Assembly (NCBI GenBank): GCA_022828595.1
Contig: JAKGHH010000005.1
Location: 23,759,875 to 23,823,874 of the forward strand
Length of the DNA stretch: 64,000 nt
Source of the DNA: Nelumbo lutea
Lineage: Eukaryota; Streptophyta; Magnoliopsida; Proteales; Nelumbonaceae
Reading direction: 5' to 3'
Shown here: in pieces, positions 10,687 to 22,411 of the stretch
How the letters are laid out: the number at the start of each line of letters is the position of its first letter
Numbering within the stretch: the first letter of the stretch is position 1
Notes under the pieces: generated by a model
The model's database searches: none
Seen by the model: the letters and a program-made list of their open reading frames with translations, nothing else
What the model was told of the DNA's origin: nothing
Translations under genes and position numbers: made by a program

Positions 10687-12782
10687 AAACTGTTAAGGTC
10701 AAAGCAATAAAAAGGCCAATATTCACAAAAGAAAATAAATAACTAATCCTATCACACTGAAAATGTAAAGTGAATTATTGGAATACAAAAACCTACATCC
10801 TATCATGAATAAATGAAGCCGATTATACTAAAAGCAGATTTAAACCAATCATCTTATTCAAGGTTCCTTTATCTACATCCATCGATTGCAACATCTGAAT
10901 TCAGACCCAATTTAGTTGAGTTCAGATCTACAAGTCTTTGGTATTGTTAGTCCAGAGAAATTAACAAATAATATTTCAGATCTGAGCTGTATATCTCATA
11001 CACACTCATTGGTATACACTGCAATATACATCTATCAAATCTATGATGCGTTAGGGCTGATATCAGAGTTAGGCTTGGTTTAAGGATTTTAAGCTCTACA
11101 TTTGAAGCTCAAAACTGTATAGCTTATGCATATCAAACATTTGCTAAGACCTGAAAAATCAGATCTGCAATGTTTGGTATTGTTAACTGCTGCAAGAGAT
11201 CTAATCCAAACATCAATTCAGATTGGGTGCAAGAGATTTAAAAGATAACAAAACATCAAGTTCAAAGAAATTTCAGATCATGTACTCATACTACCTCAGA
11301 TTCTCATGTAATTCAGATCTGATTTTACCATTCATGGCTTAAATTTTCATCAATGAGGCAAGTCTGATGCATCAAATTGTGAATTGGGTGCTGTCACTAC
11401 CCGAATTCACATCAAAATAGAGTGGGTTCAGGTTTGAGTTCAGATGAACTCAAATCTGAACCCACATGCATTCAGATCTGCAACTAGCTGAGTTCAAATC
11501 TGAGCTCAAATCTGAGGTTCAGATCTGAAGGCTTACATATCAATCTTTCAAATATTTTTCATTCCTTGCTACCCTTTGATCCCTGAAGCTAATCTGATAT
11601 CTCACATTGTGAATGGGGTGCCAAATTCTCATCAGAATTGAGTAGGTTCAGGTCTGAGTTCAGATGAACTCAGATCTGAACCTAGCAGATTTGCAACCAA
11701 CTGAACTCAGATCTGACCCCAAGTCTGAGTTCACATCAAATTTCTTTCTTTGCTACATTTTCAGCCATGAGACAAGTCTGATGTATCAAAATATCAGTCA
11801 TAATTGAGTAGTTTTAGGTCTGAGTTCAGATGAACTCAGATCTGAACCTAGCAGAATGCAGACCTGCAATTAGCTGAACTCAGATCTGAATCTAGCAGAT
11901 TTGAGTTTCAGATCTGAAATTCAGATTTGAGTTTCAGATCTGAAAGTCAGATTTGAAGTTCAGATCTGAAAGTTCTCATGCTATTCTTTTCCTCAAAATA
12001 AACACACTTTTTCTCAACCAAATCAGCTCAAAAAAAAAAAAAATCATAGTACAAGTTATCTAACATTGCAAAGTCTGCCCTCTATCCTGCTCTGTTCACA
12101 GTCCCAGTTCAGATCTGAGTGATTTCAGATCTGAATTTCTTTACCCAATGCTATCCAATTGTTTTATAGAGATAGCAGATTTGTTCTAGGGTGTATTGGG
12201 GTGAAGATAACCCCCAATTACCCTTTGAATTTATATCAGTTCAGGTCTGAGTTCAAGGGAACTCAGATCTGATCTGTTACAAATTTGCTACAGCAGAACT
12301 CAGATCTGAACTCAGATCTGAGTTCTGATCCGAATCCTTGGTTTCCATTCTTTCGGTTATATGGTTCTCTCTCTCTCTTTTTTTTTTTCACTATCTAAAT
12401 ATATATTTTTTTTCTTTTTGTAATGAAAGAAAAGAATAATAAAGGGCTGAGAACAGATTTTTTTTTTGCTGAGTATTGCAGTTCTGCTATAGCAGATCTG
12501 AGTGCCGAATGCAACTCAGATCTGCAACACTCATGTTTTCAAATTTTTTTTTTTCTTTTAGAAGACAATAACTTCAAGATAGAAAGGAAAACAGGTCTCC
12601 CTTTATTAAAATTAAACTGAAACAGGGAAGAGAAAGTAATCTACTAAAACACAATTACAGTAGTACAGGAGTTGCAGTCCAAGCTGAAATGAAAAAGTTA
12701 GCAAATTAACCCAACTATGAATGCAATGCTGAATGAGATCAGATTAAGAATGCTCAATGTTTCCTAATATTGTTTCCCTAAA
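10687..12782 (-). other. Athila-1 5' leader
   Basis: About 2.1 kb between the primer site and the gag start, with no credible coding sequence. From about 10920 to 12520 it is packed with AGATCT palindromes, listed separately. Short poly-T or poly-A runs occur near 12380, 12415 and 12550. A long leader is usual for Athila elements. Confidence 0.75.
10920..12520. repeat. Dispersed TCAGATCTGA palindrome cluster
   Basis: By eye about twenty AGATCT hexamers occur in 1.6 kb, most as TCAGATCTGA or one base off. Many are joined as GAACTCAGATCTGAA-type units. Chance would give fewer than one. The same words recur inside the LTRs (for example 3130-3280). The cluster looks like a low-order repeat that has spread within the leader. 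Confidence 0.85.
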
Positions 12783-12800
12783 TCCCCGGCAACGGCGCCA
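12783..12800 (-). other. Athila-1 primer-binding site
   Basis: The minus strand reads TGGCGCCGTTGCCGGGGA a few bases after the LTR end. It is complementary to the 3' end of tRNA-Asp and is the classical Athila-type primer site. It confirms minus orientation. Confidence 0.88.
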
Positions 12801-12806
12801 AAAACT

Positions 12807-14408
12807 TGATGTGTGGCTCATTGTGACACTAGCAAGTGCACTAGCCGTTCAAGTAATAAAGTAGTGAGTGAAGTATCATTCCCACGAGGATTTAGGAAAC
12901 AATTACCAATACTAAATTGAGTACTTCTTATCTGATCAACAAATAATCAAAACTGTAATGAAAGCTAAAAAAAATTCTAAATTAAAATCTATCTAAATCA
13001 TTGGCCCAATTGCCTTCAAATCAGGTTAGAAGAGTAAGCAGTAAATGTCAATCTCAAAATTCAGCAAACTATCAATTTGGATCATTCGAATAAATCATGA
13101 TTGAGCCTTGGTTTGGTGAAACCCCAAGGTCATGAACAGCCTCTCTCAAGCGCATGCTCATCCTATGCATGAGTGACGGTTCTTCTATCTCTAGCAAGAA
13201 TCTAATCCCCATGCATGCATTTCTTCAAACACTTCTAAGGCATCAATTCAAATCTGAATTGATCACCAACTGAATTGTGCAAGTTATCTCTAACCTTGCA
13301 CTCAATTCAGTTCTTGAATAGTAGATCTGAATTCCTAGAGTCTCTCTCAAGCACTCTATGAATTCCAAGTTGTAGATTAATTCGGCCAATCTGAAAATTG
13401 CAGATCTGAATTCTCTTTCAAGCAATTCAGATCTTGCAATCTCAGATCTGAGAATTCAGATCTGAGTTTTGAAGGTTAGTTGGTCGAATAAATCTACAAT
13501 AACACCCTCATTCAAGAAACTTCAAGTACAATTCATGACCAATTGAATGAATCAAAAAGAATTAGATTGCTTAACTAAAATTTTACAAGCTGAAATACAT
13601 CAAGGAAGAATGGAAACAAGGAGAAAGAAGAAAGAAAAAATATAACAAAGAAACTGAATTCAAATCAAAAGAGAATGAAACTACAAATGATTTATTACAA
13701 AAGATCTTTGAATCACAAACCCTCAATTCAAACTCACCTTCTCTTCTAGCTTGCTTGTCTTGAACTTCCTTCAGCCCTTCTTCTTCTTCTTCCTTGCGCT
13801 TAGCTTTCTTCTCTTCTCTTCTCTCAAGGTGGCCTAACCTCTAAGAGTGGGAGAGCCTTCCTCTCAAGCAATTGAACACCTCTCCCCCCTCCTAGAGACC
13901 TCCTTATATAGTTTTTCAAGGGGGCTCTTGCCCCTTCTTGAAGTCTCTAGAATTGGGTGTATTACACCCCTCATGAACCTTCTAGAGTGCTCCCTCCTTC
14001 TCTTCAAGAAACATCTAGGATTTGCCGCCCCTAGCTCCCTTTGGGCTGCTATTTGGGCTACAATTTAGCTTACTTTTGAGCTCAAGTGGGCTACACTCTA
14101 GGCTGTTATTTGGTCTAAAAATGGGCTGGGCCGAAATTTCCTTCTTGCTAGGCTTCTTTCCTTGGATTTTCCAAAGAGTTAGTTTGCACTTCTTGGGCCG
14201 AATAAAAACTCCCTTGCTCTCATGGCTGGACCGGGCTGAACTTGATAAATTTTGGGCTTTCTTTTCTTGCTTTTGCCTTCTTTTTGTTGATTTGGCTCGC
14301 CCTGAAATCTTTCTTGCAATCAAGCTAAAATAGGGCAAAATCTAATTAAACCAGCATAAAATTTCATGCAAAAACCTCATAAAATATAGATAAATTGTAG
14401 GTTCATCA
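12807..14408 (-). repeat. Athila-1 LTR (5' LTR in element orientation)
   Basis: A 1602-bp LTR, equal in length to the 2619-4220 copy and nearly identical by eye. Differences are single bases, for example near 13060, 13150 and 14075. Near-identity of LTRs means recent insertion compared with the other elements here. Confidence 0.93.
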
Positions 14409-14413
14409 AACAT
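14409..14413. repeat. Athila-1 target-site duplication, right copy
   Basis: AACAT directly follows the LTR end and matches 2614-2618. Copia-1 leader resumes after it. Confidence 0.9.
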
Positions 14414-14490
14414 AGATTAAAATCCATGTCTGTGATATGAACATGAATCAAATAAGGTGGTGGATTTATATTTGTTGTTTTTATCAAAAA

Positions 14491-15300
14491 ATGGCAAACG
14501 GACAATTTGCCAAGCTTCTTGATGACAACAAGCTTAAGGGCCCAAACTATGCTGACTGGTGCCGTAACCTAATGCTGGTTTTAACATCTGAAAAACTGGA
14601 CAAGGTAGTCAAGTCTTCTACCTCGGAACGTCCGGGCAATAGGGCTTCTGAAGCCCGTTGGAGAGAATTACAAGATTGGGAGGATAAAAACTCCCTAGCC
14701 TACTGCTATGTCATTGCTTCTTTGGACAACTCAATACAGATGCAGTTTGATCAGATCGAACTTGCTAAGGATATATTGGACAGTTTGAAAACATTGTACG
14801 AAGAGTAGAACCGTTCTACTTGGCAGAAGGTCTTGAAAATGTTCATGACCGCTCAGATGTCCAAGGGGCAGAAAGTTCATGACCATTGTCTTTAGATGAT
14901 GGGATACATTAACGAGCTGGAAGCCCTAGGATTCGGGCTAGATCTTGGCACTCAAGTGGATGCCATTCTGAACTCCTTGCCCTCTTCCTTCAATGGGTTC
15001 ATATTAAACTACAATATGAACAAGCTGAATGTCAGCGTCCAAGAGCTCAACAATATGTTACAAAGGGCCGGGGTCTTACTTAACAAGGATGATCCCGTGG
15101 TGATGCTTGTTGAAGCTAACAAAACGGGCAAGAAAAAGAGGAAGGCAAAGAAGCCTCAGAAGAAGACTACCAAGCCCAAGAAGCAGAAGAAGGACAGGAC
15201 AGTAGATGCATGTCACTTCTGCAAACAAACCGGCCACTGGAAGAGGAATTGTGCTCAGTACCTAGAATCCAAGAAAGGTGATTTCGAATCTTGTGTAATA
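14491..15300 (+). pseudogene. Copia-1 gag
   Basis: Gag, the nucleocapsid precursor, starts at ATG 14491 (MANGQFAK). An in-frame ATG at 14437 has no family support. The copia gag domain (YADWCRNLMLVL, SLDNSIQMQF, LNSLPSSFNGF) is followed by a Lys-rich basic block near 15120-15200. A CCHC zinc knuckle follows at 15211-15252 (CHFCKQTGHWKRNC). In-frame TAG stops at 14806 and 14893 interrupt it. The flanking sequence reads on in the same frame, so these are nonsense changes. Confidence 0.85.
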
Positions 15301-16417
15301 GAAACCAACTTATTGGTGGCTTCTGCGTCCTGGTGTATTGACTCTGGGGCTTCAACTCATGTGTGTAACTCACTGTAGGGTTCAAGGTAAGCAGAAGGCT
15401 GAATGATGGAGAAGTGATGCTCTACTTGGGGACTTCTACAAGCGTTGCAGCTACGGCAATAGGCACCGTAGAATTAAAATTTAGAGAAGGAAATATTGTA
15501 CTTAAAGATTGCCTTTCCATGCAAAATCTAAGAAGAAATTTGATTTCTGTCTCAAAACTGTGTGCGGATGGATATTCTGTCTTTTTTAGTAATACGATTA
15601 CTATTAAAAGAAACAATAAATTCATCGCATATGGGGAATTGGAGAACGGTCTCTATGTTCTACATCCTTCTCTAGAAACTAACATAGCCGAAACTACATC
15701 GGCTGAAATCTCCAAGAAAAGAGCACGTGATACAGTTAATCCTACGTGCCTGTGGCATTACCGACTTGGCCATATCGGTATTGACCGAATCACAAGACTG
15801 GTAAAGGATGGTCCTTTGGATTTTCTAACTGTAGAAGATCTTCCCACTTGTGAGCCTTGCCTTCAGGGTAAGATGACAAAGAGGCCATTTAATGGTAAGC
15901 CTGAAAGATGTACAGGCATGCTTGACCTTATACATATTGATGTATGTGGTCCCCTGAGTGTTAGGACCTGTAACCAACACGTGTATTTCATTACATTCAC
16001 GATGACTATTCTTGGTATGGTTATGTGTACCTAATGAGACATAAGTCTGAATCCTTTGAAAAGTTCAAAGAGTTCAGACAAGAGGTCAAGAAACAATTAG
16101 GGAAAGAAATTAAGTCCCTTCGATCAGATTGAGGCGGAAAATATCTCTCTGACAAATTCAGGGACTACTTAAAGGTAAATGGAATAGTATCACAGTTAGC
16201 TCCTCCTGCTACACTACAACTTAACGGTGTTTCAGAGAGGAGGAATAGGACCCTATTAGATATGGTCCGATCACTTCTCATCCATTCAGAGTTACCCATA
16301 TCCTTTTGGGGATACGCATTAGAGACTACGATATACGTGCTGAACCGGGTTCCAACCAAATCGGTTCCTAAGACTCCCTATGAGCTTTGGACCAGAAAGA
16401 AACCAAGTGTATGACAC
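15301..16417 (+). pseudogene. Copia-1 protease and integrase
   Basis: The protease active site is DSGAS (Asp at 15340). A TAG at 15376 and a small deletion just after it break the frame. The 15414-16034 frame then carries the end of protease and the integrase zinc-binding region (LWHYRLGHIG, CEPCLQGK), ending in the start of the catalytic core (DLIHIDVCGP). A frameshift near 15995 breaks the core. Readable core remnants, including the [12 protein letters not shown] motif, continue in other frames to about 16410. The integrase cannot be functional. Confidence 0.85.
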
Positions 16418-17560
16418 TTGAATATTTGGGGTTGTCCGGCTCACGTTAAAAGAATGAATCCGAACAAATTGGAATCCAAGACCAGCCATTGCCTATTCGT
16501 AGGCTACCCAAAGGGCTCAGTGGGCTACCTATTCTATGATCCAAGTGAGCAGAAGGTGTTCTGTAGTCGGAATGCACAATTCTTGGAAAATGACTACATC
16601 CTGGACAATCTTCATCAGGAAATTGTTCTTAATGAGGAGAGCTCAGATGCAATGGGAGGTGTCCCACAAGTTCCAGGTAGTGACCAACCTAGAAGATCTA
16701 CCTGGGTGTCTAGGCCACCGGTCCATTTTGGTTACGATCAGGATAGTTACCTGGTCGAAACCTTGACTAGTGAAGAGGATCCCGTGACTTATACGGAAGC
16801 TATGTTGGACATAGACTCCCTTAAATGGGTAGATGCCATGAGAGTTGAGATGGACTCAATGGAGACCAATGGAGTCTGGACTCTAGTGAATCCGCCCTCT
16901 AGGGTAAAAGCAATTGGTTGCAAATGGATCTACAAGAGGAAGAAGGGCCCCAATGGCAGGGTTGAGACCTACAAAGCTCGTCTAGTAATGAAAGGATACG
17001 CTCAGAAAGAAGGCATCGATTATGAGGAAACCTTTTTGCCCGTGGCCATGCTTAAATCCATTAGGATCCTGCTAGCTGTAGTAGCTCAATATGACTATGA
17101 GATTTGGCAGATGGATGTCAAAACTGCATTTTTGAATGGAGATCTTACTGAAGATATCTATATGCAGCAACCGCAAGGTTTTTTAGCTGCGGGTCAAGAA
17201 CACATGGTCTGTAAGTTGAATAGATCCATATATGGACTCAAGCAAGCTTCTAGAAGTTGGAACATCCGATTTGACTCTACGGTCAAAAAGTTTGATTTTG
17301 AGCAGAATCCGGATGAACCCTGTGTTTACAAGAAGACCAGTGGTGACAAGGTTATGTTTCTAGTTCTGTATGTAGATGACATTCTACTCATTGGGAATGA
17401 TGTGGGAATGTTAACTACGATAAAAGTATGGCTATCACAGCAATTCTCCATGAAAGACCTTGGATAAGCCTCCTATATACTAGGTCTTCGACTCTATAGA
17501 GATAGATCGAAGCGGATAATAGGATTATCCCAATCTGCTTATATTGACAAAATAGTCAAG
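16418..17560 (+). pseudogene. Copia-1 reverse transcriptase
   Basis: RT with the copia hallmarks CKWIYKRK, ARLVMKGYAQ, MDVKTAFLNG and YVDD at 17369-17380. The open frame 16418-17467 also contains the end of the integrase region (SHCLFVGYPKGSVGYLFY). It stops at a TAA after SMKDLG. RT then continues in the same frame (YILGLRLYRDR). Catalytic Asp residues are intact. Confidence 0.9.
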
Positions 17561-18355
17561 AGATACAGTATGGAAAACTCCAAGAAAGGAAATGTCCCTT
17601 TCAGGCATGGAGTCAATCTCTCCAAGAAGATGTCTCCAAAGACCTATGAGGAGATCGAGAGCATGAAAGACGTTCCCTATGCCTCAGTCGTAGGGAGCAT
17701 CATGTATGCCATGCTATGCACTCATCCTGACATCGCCCAAGCAGTGAGTGTAGCAAACAGATTCCAGGCCAACCCAGGGCAGGAGCATTGGACTGCTGTG
17801 AAATGTATACCTAAGTACCTTCGAAGGACAAAAGAGTTTTGTATGGTATTCGATGGTAGTTCACTACAGATCCAAGGGTATACATATGCGGATTTCAAGT
17901 CGGATCCGGATGATAGAAAGTCTACATCTGGATATGTTTTCATGATAGGATTGTATGTTGTTTGCTAGAAAAGCAGCAAACAGGGGTCCACAGCAGACTC
18001 CACAACCGAGGCCGAATACATTACTGCAAGTGAAGCTGCCAAGGAAGCTGTGTGGATGAAGAAGTTCATTCACAAATTGGGAGTAGGTCCGTCCAGCACA
18101 TCACCCATCCCATTGTTGTGTGACAACAATGGAGCGATTGCTCAGGCTAAGGAGTCACGAATCCACTCGAAGTTGAAGCACATCGAGAGGAAGTACCACG
18201 TACTCTAGGAGATTGTTGGTAGAGGGGACATCTTGATTCAGAAGTTAGCATCAGCGGAGAATGTAGCAGACCCATTGACTAAGCCACTGACACAGAAAGT
18301 GTTCGACAAACACATGAAAAGTATGGGACTCCGGCTTATACCAGATTGGACCTAA
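17561..18355 (+). pseudogene. Copia-1 RNase H and end of pol
   Basis: Same frame as RT. Landmarks are SVVGSIMYAM, DIAQAVSVANRF, ADFKSDPDDRKSTSGYVF, then past a TAG near 17966 TEAEYITASEAAKEAVW, DNNGAIAQAKE and KHIERKYH. Another TAG lies near 18207. Pol ends at TAA 18353-18355 after IPDWT. Only nonsense changes are seen in this part. Confidence 0.87.
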
Positions 18356-18357
18356 GT

Positions 18358-18369
18358 GCAAGTGGGAGT
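18358..18369 (+). other. Copia-1 polypurine tract
   Basis: GCAAGTGGGAGT directly precedes the LTR start TGTTAGACAG. Confidence 0.75.
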
Positions 18370-19004
18370 TGTTAGACAGTTGTATGCCCTTAGCTTCAAT
18401 CAGAAATATGTACATTATGAATTTATTGTAAATGAATAAAGTACACATTTGATTCATGTTCCTGTGATGTGTTTCTGTGTAATACCCTTAAACTGGACAC
18501 TTAATGAGACTTGTGTTAGTTTAGAATGTTCACAGCCATTGGGTAAGTCTGGGGAGATTTATCCTACCAAGGCTGACACTGGTGTGCTAACAACTGTTGG
18601 GGTGGCATGTCTCAGCTACCACGGTGAGACCCGAAGCACATGCAGTGTAGGATTAATAGAACCTTTGAACCAGACTAGGTTTCCAGTATTGCCTTGGACC
18701 TTGGAGATAGATGGGCAAAACTGGAAAGTTACACCTGACCCCTAGACTCAATTATGATACTACACTAGGTGTCAGATCGAGCTGTCTTTGATTTACCAAT
18801 CAGTGAGATCCTTAGCGGGGGTCAAAACCTGGGTATGTTAGGACAGTCCGAGAATTCATCTGAGTGGGTGATCATAGTGACAGGATCAGCTCCTTTGTTA
18901 GACAAAGGTAATGATCGGGGATGCACTCTCTCTGATGGAAACCAAGACTGCCGGCAGCCGATTTCAATTGTTGAGATTTTGTTTTGCAAAATATATTTAT
19001 ATAA

Positions 19005-19038
<34 letters not shown>

Positions 19039-20351
19039 ATATATATATATATATAGATATATGTTATGGTTTCGAAATGATTTGCAAAAGGTTTTAATTC
19101 CCAGGATCCATGTAAGCAGAGAGTGCAATACTATTCCTTGCAGTCGAGGGAGAGGTCCTCCCTTGTCGGGTAGTGTTTGATCATTATGGGTTGAGAGGTT
19201 AAGTGTAAGACCATTGAGAATAATACCTGATGGACTAATCTTGCATCTGCCCACAGTCCCTGGGTGTTACAAGGTGGCTTGGCCCAGGGACCACTTAGGG
19301 TAAGTGTTGGGCCCATAGAGCCCATAAGATGGGTTTCAGGGGATGCACTGTCCATAAACAGTGTATTCTGCCAGGCCTTGTAACAAAGGCTGGGCTGAAC
19401 CCATGTGGCTGATGTGTAGATCAATGTTTGGGTCCCACGCCATACAAAGAAGCCCAATTTGGCAGTTGTTTGGAAGGCTAAGTGAGTGCATAACCTTAAA
19501 TGGCCTTAAGCCCATTTCGAACTGGGCTGATTTGATCAATCAATTAAAGGGGGCAAATTCTGAGATGGATCAGCTGATAGGATTGGGCCTAGACCCTATC
19601 CACTTAGAGAGTCCAAGATCTAAATAAGATTTAGATCTGGAAGCCTCCTAATTAGATTATGAGATGGCTGATCTGATATGCTGATAAGATAAGGGTTCTC
19701 CCTTATCACTTGTCCTTCTAATCCAAATATAATTTGGATCAGCAGCTCCTAATAGGATTAGGAGCTGATCCCTTTAAATCTATAAAAGGAGGAGGGGGCG
19801 GCAGCCTTTATACATGAAACCTAAGACTCTTGTCTTCAGAGCTGAAATCATAGAAGAGAGATTTCTGCAACCTCTGCAAAATCTCTCTTGCCGCCTCCTT
19901 CCTGCCGCCGCCATTACTTTCAGTTCGATCTCCAGTCCTTGGGAGAAATTAAGATCTGATCTTGATACCAATCTTTTGGGAAAAGATTGATTGGAGCTGT
20001 ACTCACAAGCCATCTAGTTGATTTTTACGAAGGGTCAAGTTCTTTTAAAGAACATTGCTGATTCTGCTCCATCTTGCACTGCGCCATCTTCAGTGGGAGC
20101 AGTCTTTGGATCCTTCCTTAGGCGTGAACACCTCCATTGGGAGATACTAATTCTCCGTATCAGGTACATCCGCCCTCTACTCCTTTTGGTTAGGATCTGG
20201 TTTGGTTCATGGTTCAAGATTGATCTTTGAAAAATATGTTTTTCTAAAATAGGGAATTCGATTCCCTACATAGATGGGAGAAATTTTTGAAATTCGCCCA
20301 GTCCATTCCGCAAGACTTGGGCATCCATGTGATGGATATCCCATCCCTTCA
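18370..20351 (+). repeat. Copia-1 3' LTR
   Basis: A 1982-bp LTR from TGTTAGACAGTTGTATGCCC to CCATCCCTTCA. The start follows the polypurine tract. The end matches the 5' LTR end at 949 and the LTR ends at 32230 and 43344. It contains a TA-rich microsatellite at 19005-19061. The incidental open frames in it are also found, broken, in other copies. A TATA-like CTATAAAAGG lies near 19779. Confidence 0.9.
19005..19065. repeat. TA dinucleotide microsatellite
   Basis: Alternating TA runs with AAAGATA interruptions inside the Copia-1 3' LTR. They are absent at the corresponding place in the solo LTR (near 42160), which has only a short ATATATATAT. Confidence 0.85.
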
Positions 20352-20960
20352 ATTCCAATGATTGAAATCAATTGCCGGCAGTTTGGTTTTCATCAGAGAG
20401 AATGCATTCTCGATCATTACCTTTGTCCGACAAAGGGGCTGATCCTATCACTATGATCACCCACTCAAATGAATTCTCAGACTGCCCCAACATGCCCAGG
20501 TTTTGACCCCCACTAAGGATCTCACTGATTGGCATATCAAAGACAACCCGATCTGACACCTAGTGAAGTATCATAATCGGGTCTAGGGGTCAGGTGTAAC
20601 TTTCCAGTTTTGCCCATCTGTCTACAAGGTCCAAGGCAATACGAAAAATCTGGTCTGGTTTAAGGATTTGAGTAATCTCATACTGCATGTGCCTTGGGTC
20701 TTACCCTGGTGGCTGAGACAGGCCATCCCAACACTTGGCAGCACACTAGTATTAGCCTTGGCAGGATAAATCTCCCCAGACTTATCCAATGGTTGTGAAC
20801 ATTTAAAACTAACATGAGTCTCAATTAGTGTCCAGTTTTAGGGTCTTTTACAGAATTATACCAAACAACATGAATCAAGCATGCACTTTATTTATTTACA
20901 CTAGATATCAAAAGTACATCAATTCAGATTGAAGCTAAGGGCATACAAAACTGTCCAACA
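20352..20960 (-). repeat. Inverted fragment of a Copia-1-type LTR
   Basis: Reverse-complemented, this reads like the first 610 bases of the Copia-1 LTR: TGTTGGACAGTTTTGTATGC, CTAAAACTGGACACT, GGAAAGTTACACCTGACCCC and CTGCCGGCA. It abuts the 3' LTR end with no spacer. The first third of the LTR (18370-18985) and this segment form an inverted repeat with a 1.4 kb loop. Confidence 0.8.
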
Positions 20961-21179
20961 GTTTGAATCTTAGTGGACTGAGCCATCGTGAGAGGCTTTG
21001 TTAGGGAATTGAGGTAAGACTATATATGTTATGATATAATAAGGATGAGAGGGAGTAGAGAGCATATAAGTTTCAATTGAATTAGGATTCTTAGATGGTG
21101 CCAAATAAAATGCTACAACAGAGGGCCATTGGACTCAAGTTCGTGCTAAGAAAAAGCAAGTGCATAAAACTTATCCCAC
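20961..21179. other. Unassigned spacer
   Basis: AT-rich sequence after the inverted LTR fragment. I recognise no gene, repeat or element end in it. Confidence 0.4.
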
Positions 21180-21922
21180 TGATGGTCCACATCCTGCTAC
21201 TAGATCATAGACAAGCCAAGGTTATGAGGGGTAATTTGGTCCTCCCAAGCTAATGGCGACACATGGCCTTTATTGACATCCAATGCTGAGTCAGCGGACC
21301 AACTCGACAAGTTAGCTTGGAGCACCTCGCATAGTTTGATTTTGACCTTGGCAAGGGCGAGCTGGTAGAGCCTGTAAGGTCACTAGCGACCTGGCCAAGG
21401 AGCCAGCCGAGCTGAGGCGAGCTAAGGTGACCCCCGAAGGTGAGCTCGCTAACCGTTCCTACTACTTCACCACCAAAGGCACCGGTATCACGACTATTAG
21501 AACAGCTCACCGTACCGCCTGCCAAATTCTACTCGAACAAACTATAACCACCATGCGGAACTCGCAACTGACACATTAATACACCCTATATTGTGAAAAC
21601 AGCTCCACCAGAGGCTCAAAGCTGTTACCAAAGTGCCATGGGCCCCCCAATGACTTTAAAAGGTGTTTAAATCCACCTGAAAACGTACGTGCACTAATAC
21701 TCTCTAGCTCCCTTACACTCTTAGAGAATATCCTCATTCACCTACTGACTTAAGCATCGGAGTGCCCTCCCCGGGTAGAAACTACCCAAACACTCTCACC
21801 TTCTTTCCCCTATAGTACATTTCAGCCTGAGCATCTAGACACCAGCTCACCCCAGCCAAATTGACATCTAGTCAGAGTTTGAGTCACAACACAAGAAGGA
21901 GCATTTAGATTGCGCGACATCA
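21180..21922 (+). repeat. Probable solo LTR related to Tat-Y
   Basis: The right end, with CTTAAGCATCGGAGTG and then GATTGCGCGACATCA, parallels the end of the Tat-Y 3' LTR (40132-40251: CTTAAGCATTGGAGTG, GATTGCGCACCATCA). The middle has the same GC-rich, AGCTCG-rich style. The left end at TGATGG (21180) is a guess from the family's LTR start. It sits just before LINE-A, where the LINE's first ORF would be. Confidence 0.45.
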
Positions 21923-22411
21923 CAAGGTTGCCTAACCTCTCTACTTCTCACTGAATGGAATTTTTTGGAATGTAAGGGGGATTTGTTATGACCCCCCTAT
22001 TAGGAGAATCAAAAAAAATTCTCGATTACATTGTATTGATATTTTAGCTCTTACAAAGCCAAAGTCTGATGATAAAGATTATTAGGTAGCTAGGAGATTA
22101 AACCTTAATGGTTGCATAGCTAATATAAATAGAAAAATTGGTTGTTTTTTTTGGAATAATTCTTTTATAGTGTCCCTAATTAAGGATAGTGAACAACTTT
22201 TAACAGCGCGTATCAGAGAATTGAATAATACTTTATTTTATTCTTTTAGTAGTTTATGTAATATGTGATAGAACTGACATAAGTATATTGTGAAAAGTTA
22301 CTATTTTTCTGGTTACACAACCTTGGTTAATGCCAGGTGATTTCAATCATATCATGAATCCAAATGCATTTAAATCATTTAGTAACAAGCAGAGGGGCCC
22401 TACGGAATGCA
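21923..22411 (+). mobile_element. LINE-A piece 1: endonuclease N-terminal half
   Basis: Frames here read WNVRGICYDPP (usual plant L1 start WNVRGL), then LALTKPKS, FFWNN and near 22335 PGDFNHIMNP, the GDFN motif of the endonuclease. Several stops interrupt it. It is cut at about 22411 by the repeat-rich element and continues at about 24650 with the next part of the same domain. Confidence 0.75.

Larger units (their letters stand above)
2619..14408 (-). mobile_element. Athila-like Ty3/gypsy element (Athila-1), complete
   Basis: An 11,790-bp element in reverse orientation inside the Copia-1 leader. Both LTRs are 1602 bp, start TGATG and end CA, and are flanked by AACAT duplications. On the minus strand the order is LTR (12807-14408), tRNA-Asp-type primer site, about 2.1 kb leader, gag (10686-9508), protease-RT-RNase H (9507-6625), integrase (about 6611-5433), 1.2 kb of 3' noncoding sequence with a polypurine tract, and LTR (4220-2619). 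The protease motif DLGAS, the RT motif FMDD and the absence of a chromodomain or second RNase H fit the Athila lineage. No envelope-like ORF is present. The lesions seen are two in-frame TAG stops and one frameshift. Confidence 0.93.
595..20351 (+). mobile_element. Ty1/copia element Copia-1, interrupted by Athila-1
   Basis: This runs from a truncated 5' LTR (595-949) through primer site, leader, Athila-1 (2619-14408), gag-pol (14491-18355) and polypurine tract to the 3' LTR (18370-20351). Gene order protease, integrase, RT, RNase H is the copia order. Without Athila-1 the remaining element is about 8 kb. Many stops and frameshifts break gag-pol. The left end of its 5' LTR is missing, so its target duplication cannot be read. 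Confidence 0.85.

Noticed and set aside
18985..19065. TA-rich stretch as a promoter TATA region
   Set aside because: It is a microsatellite in the middle of the LTR. A better TATA-like element (CTATAAAAGG) lies near 19779.
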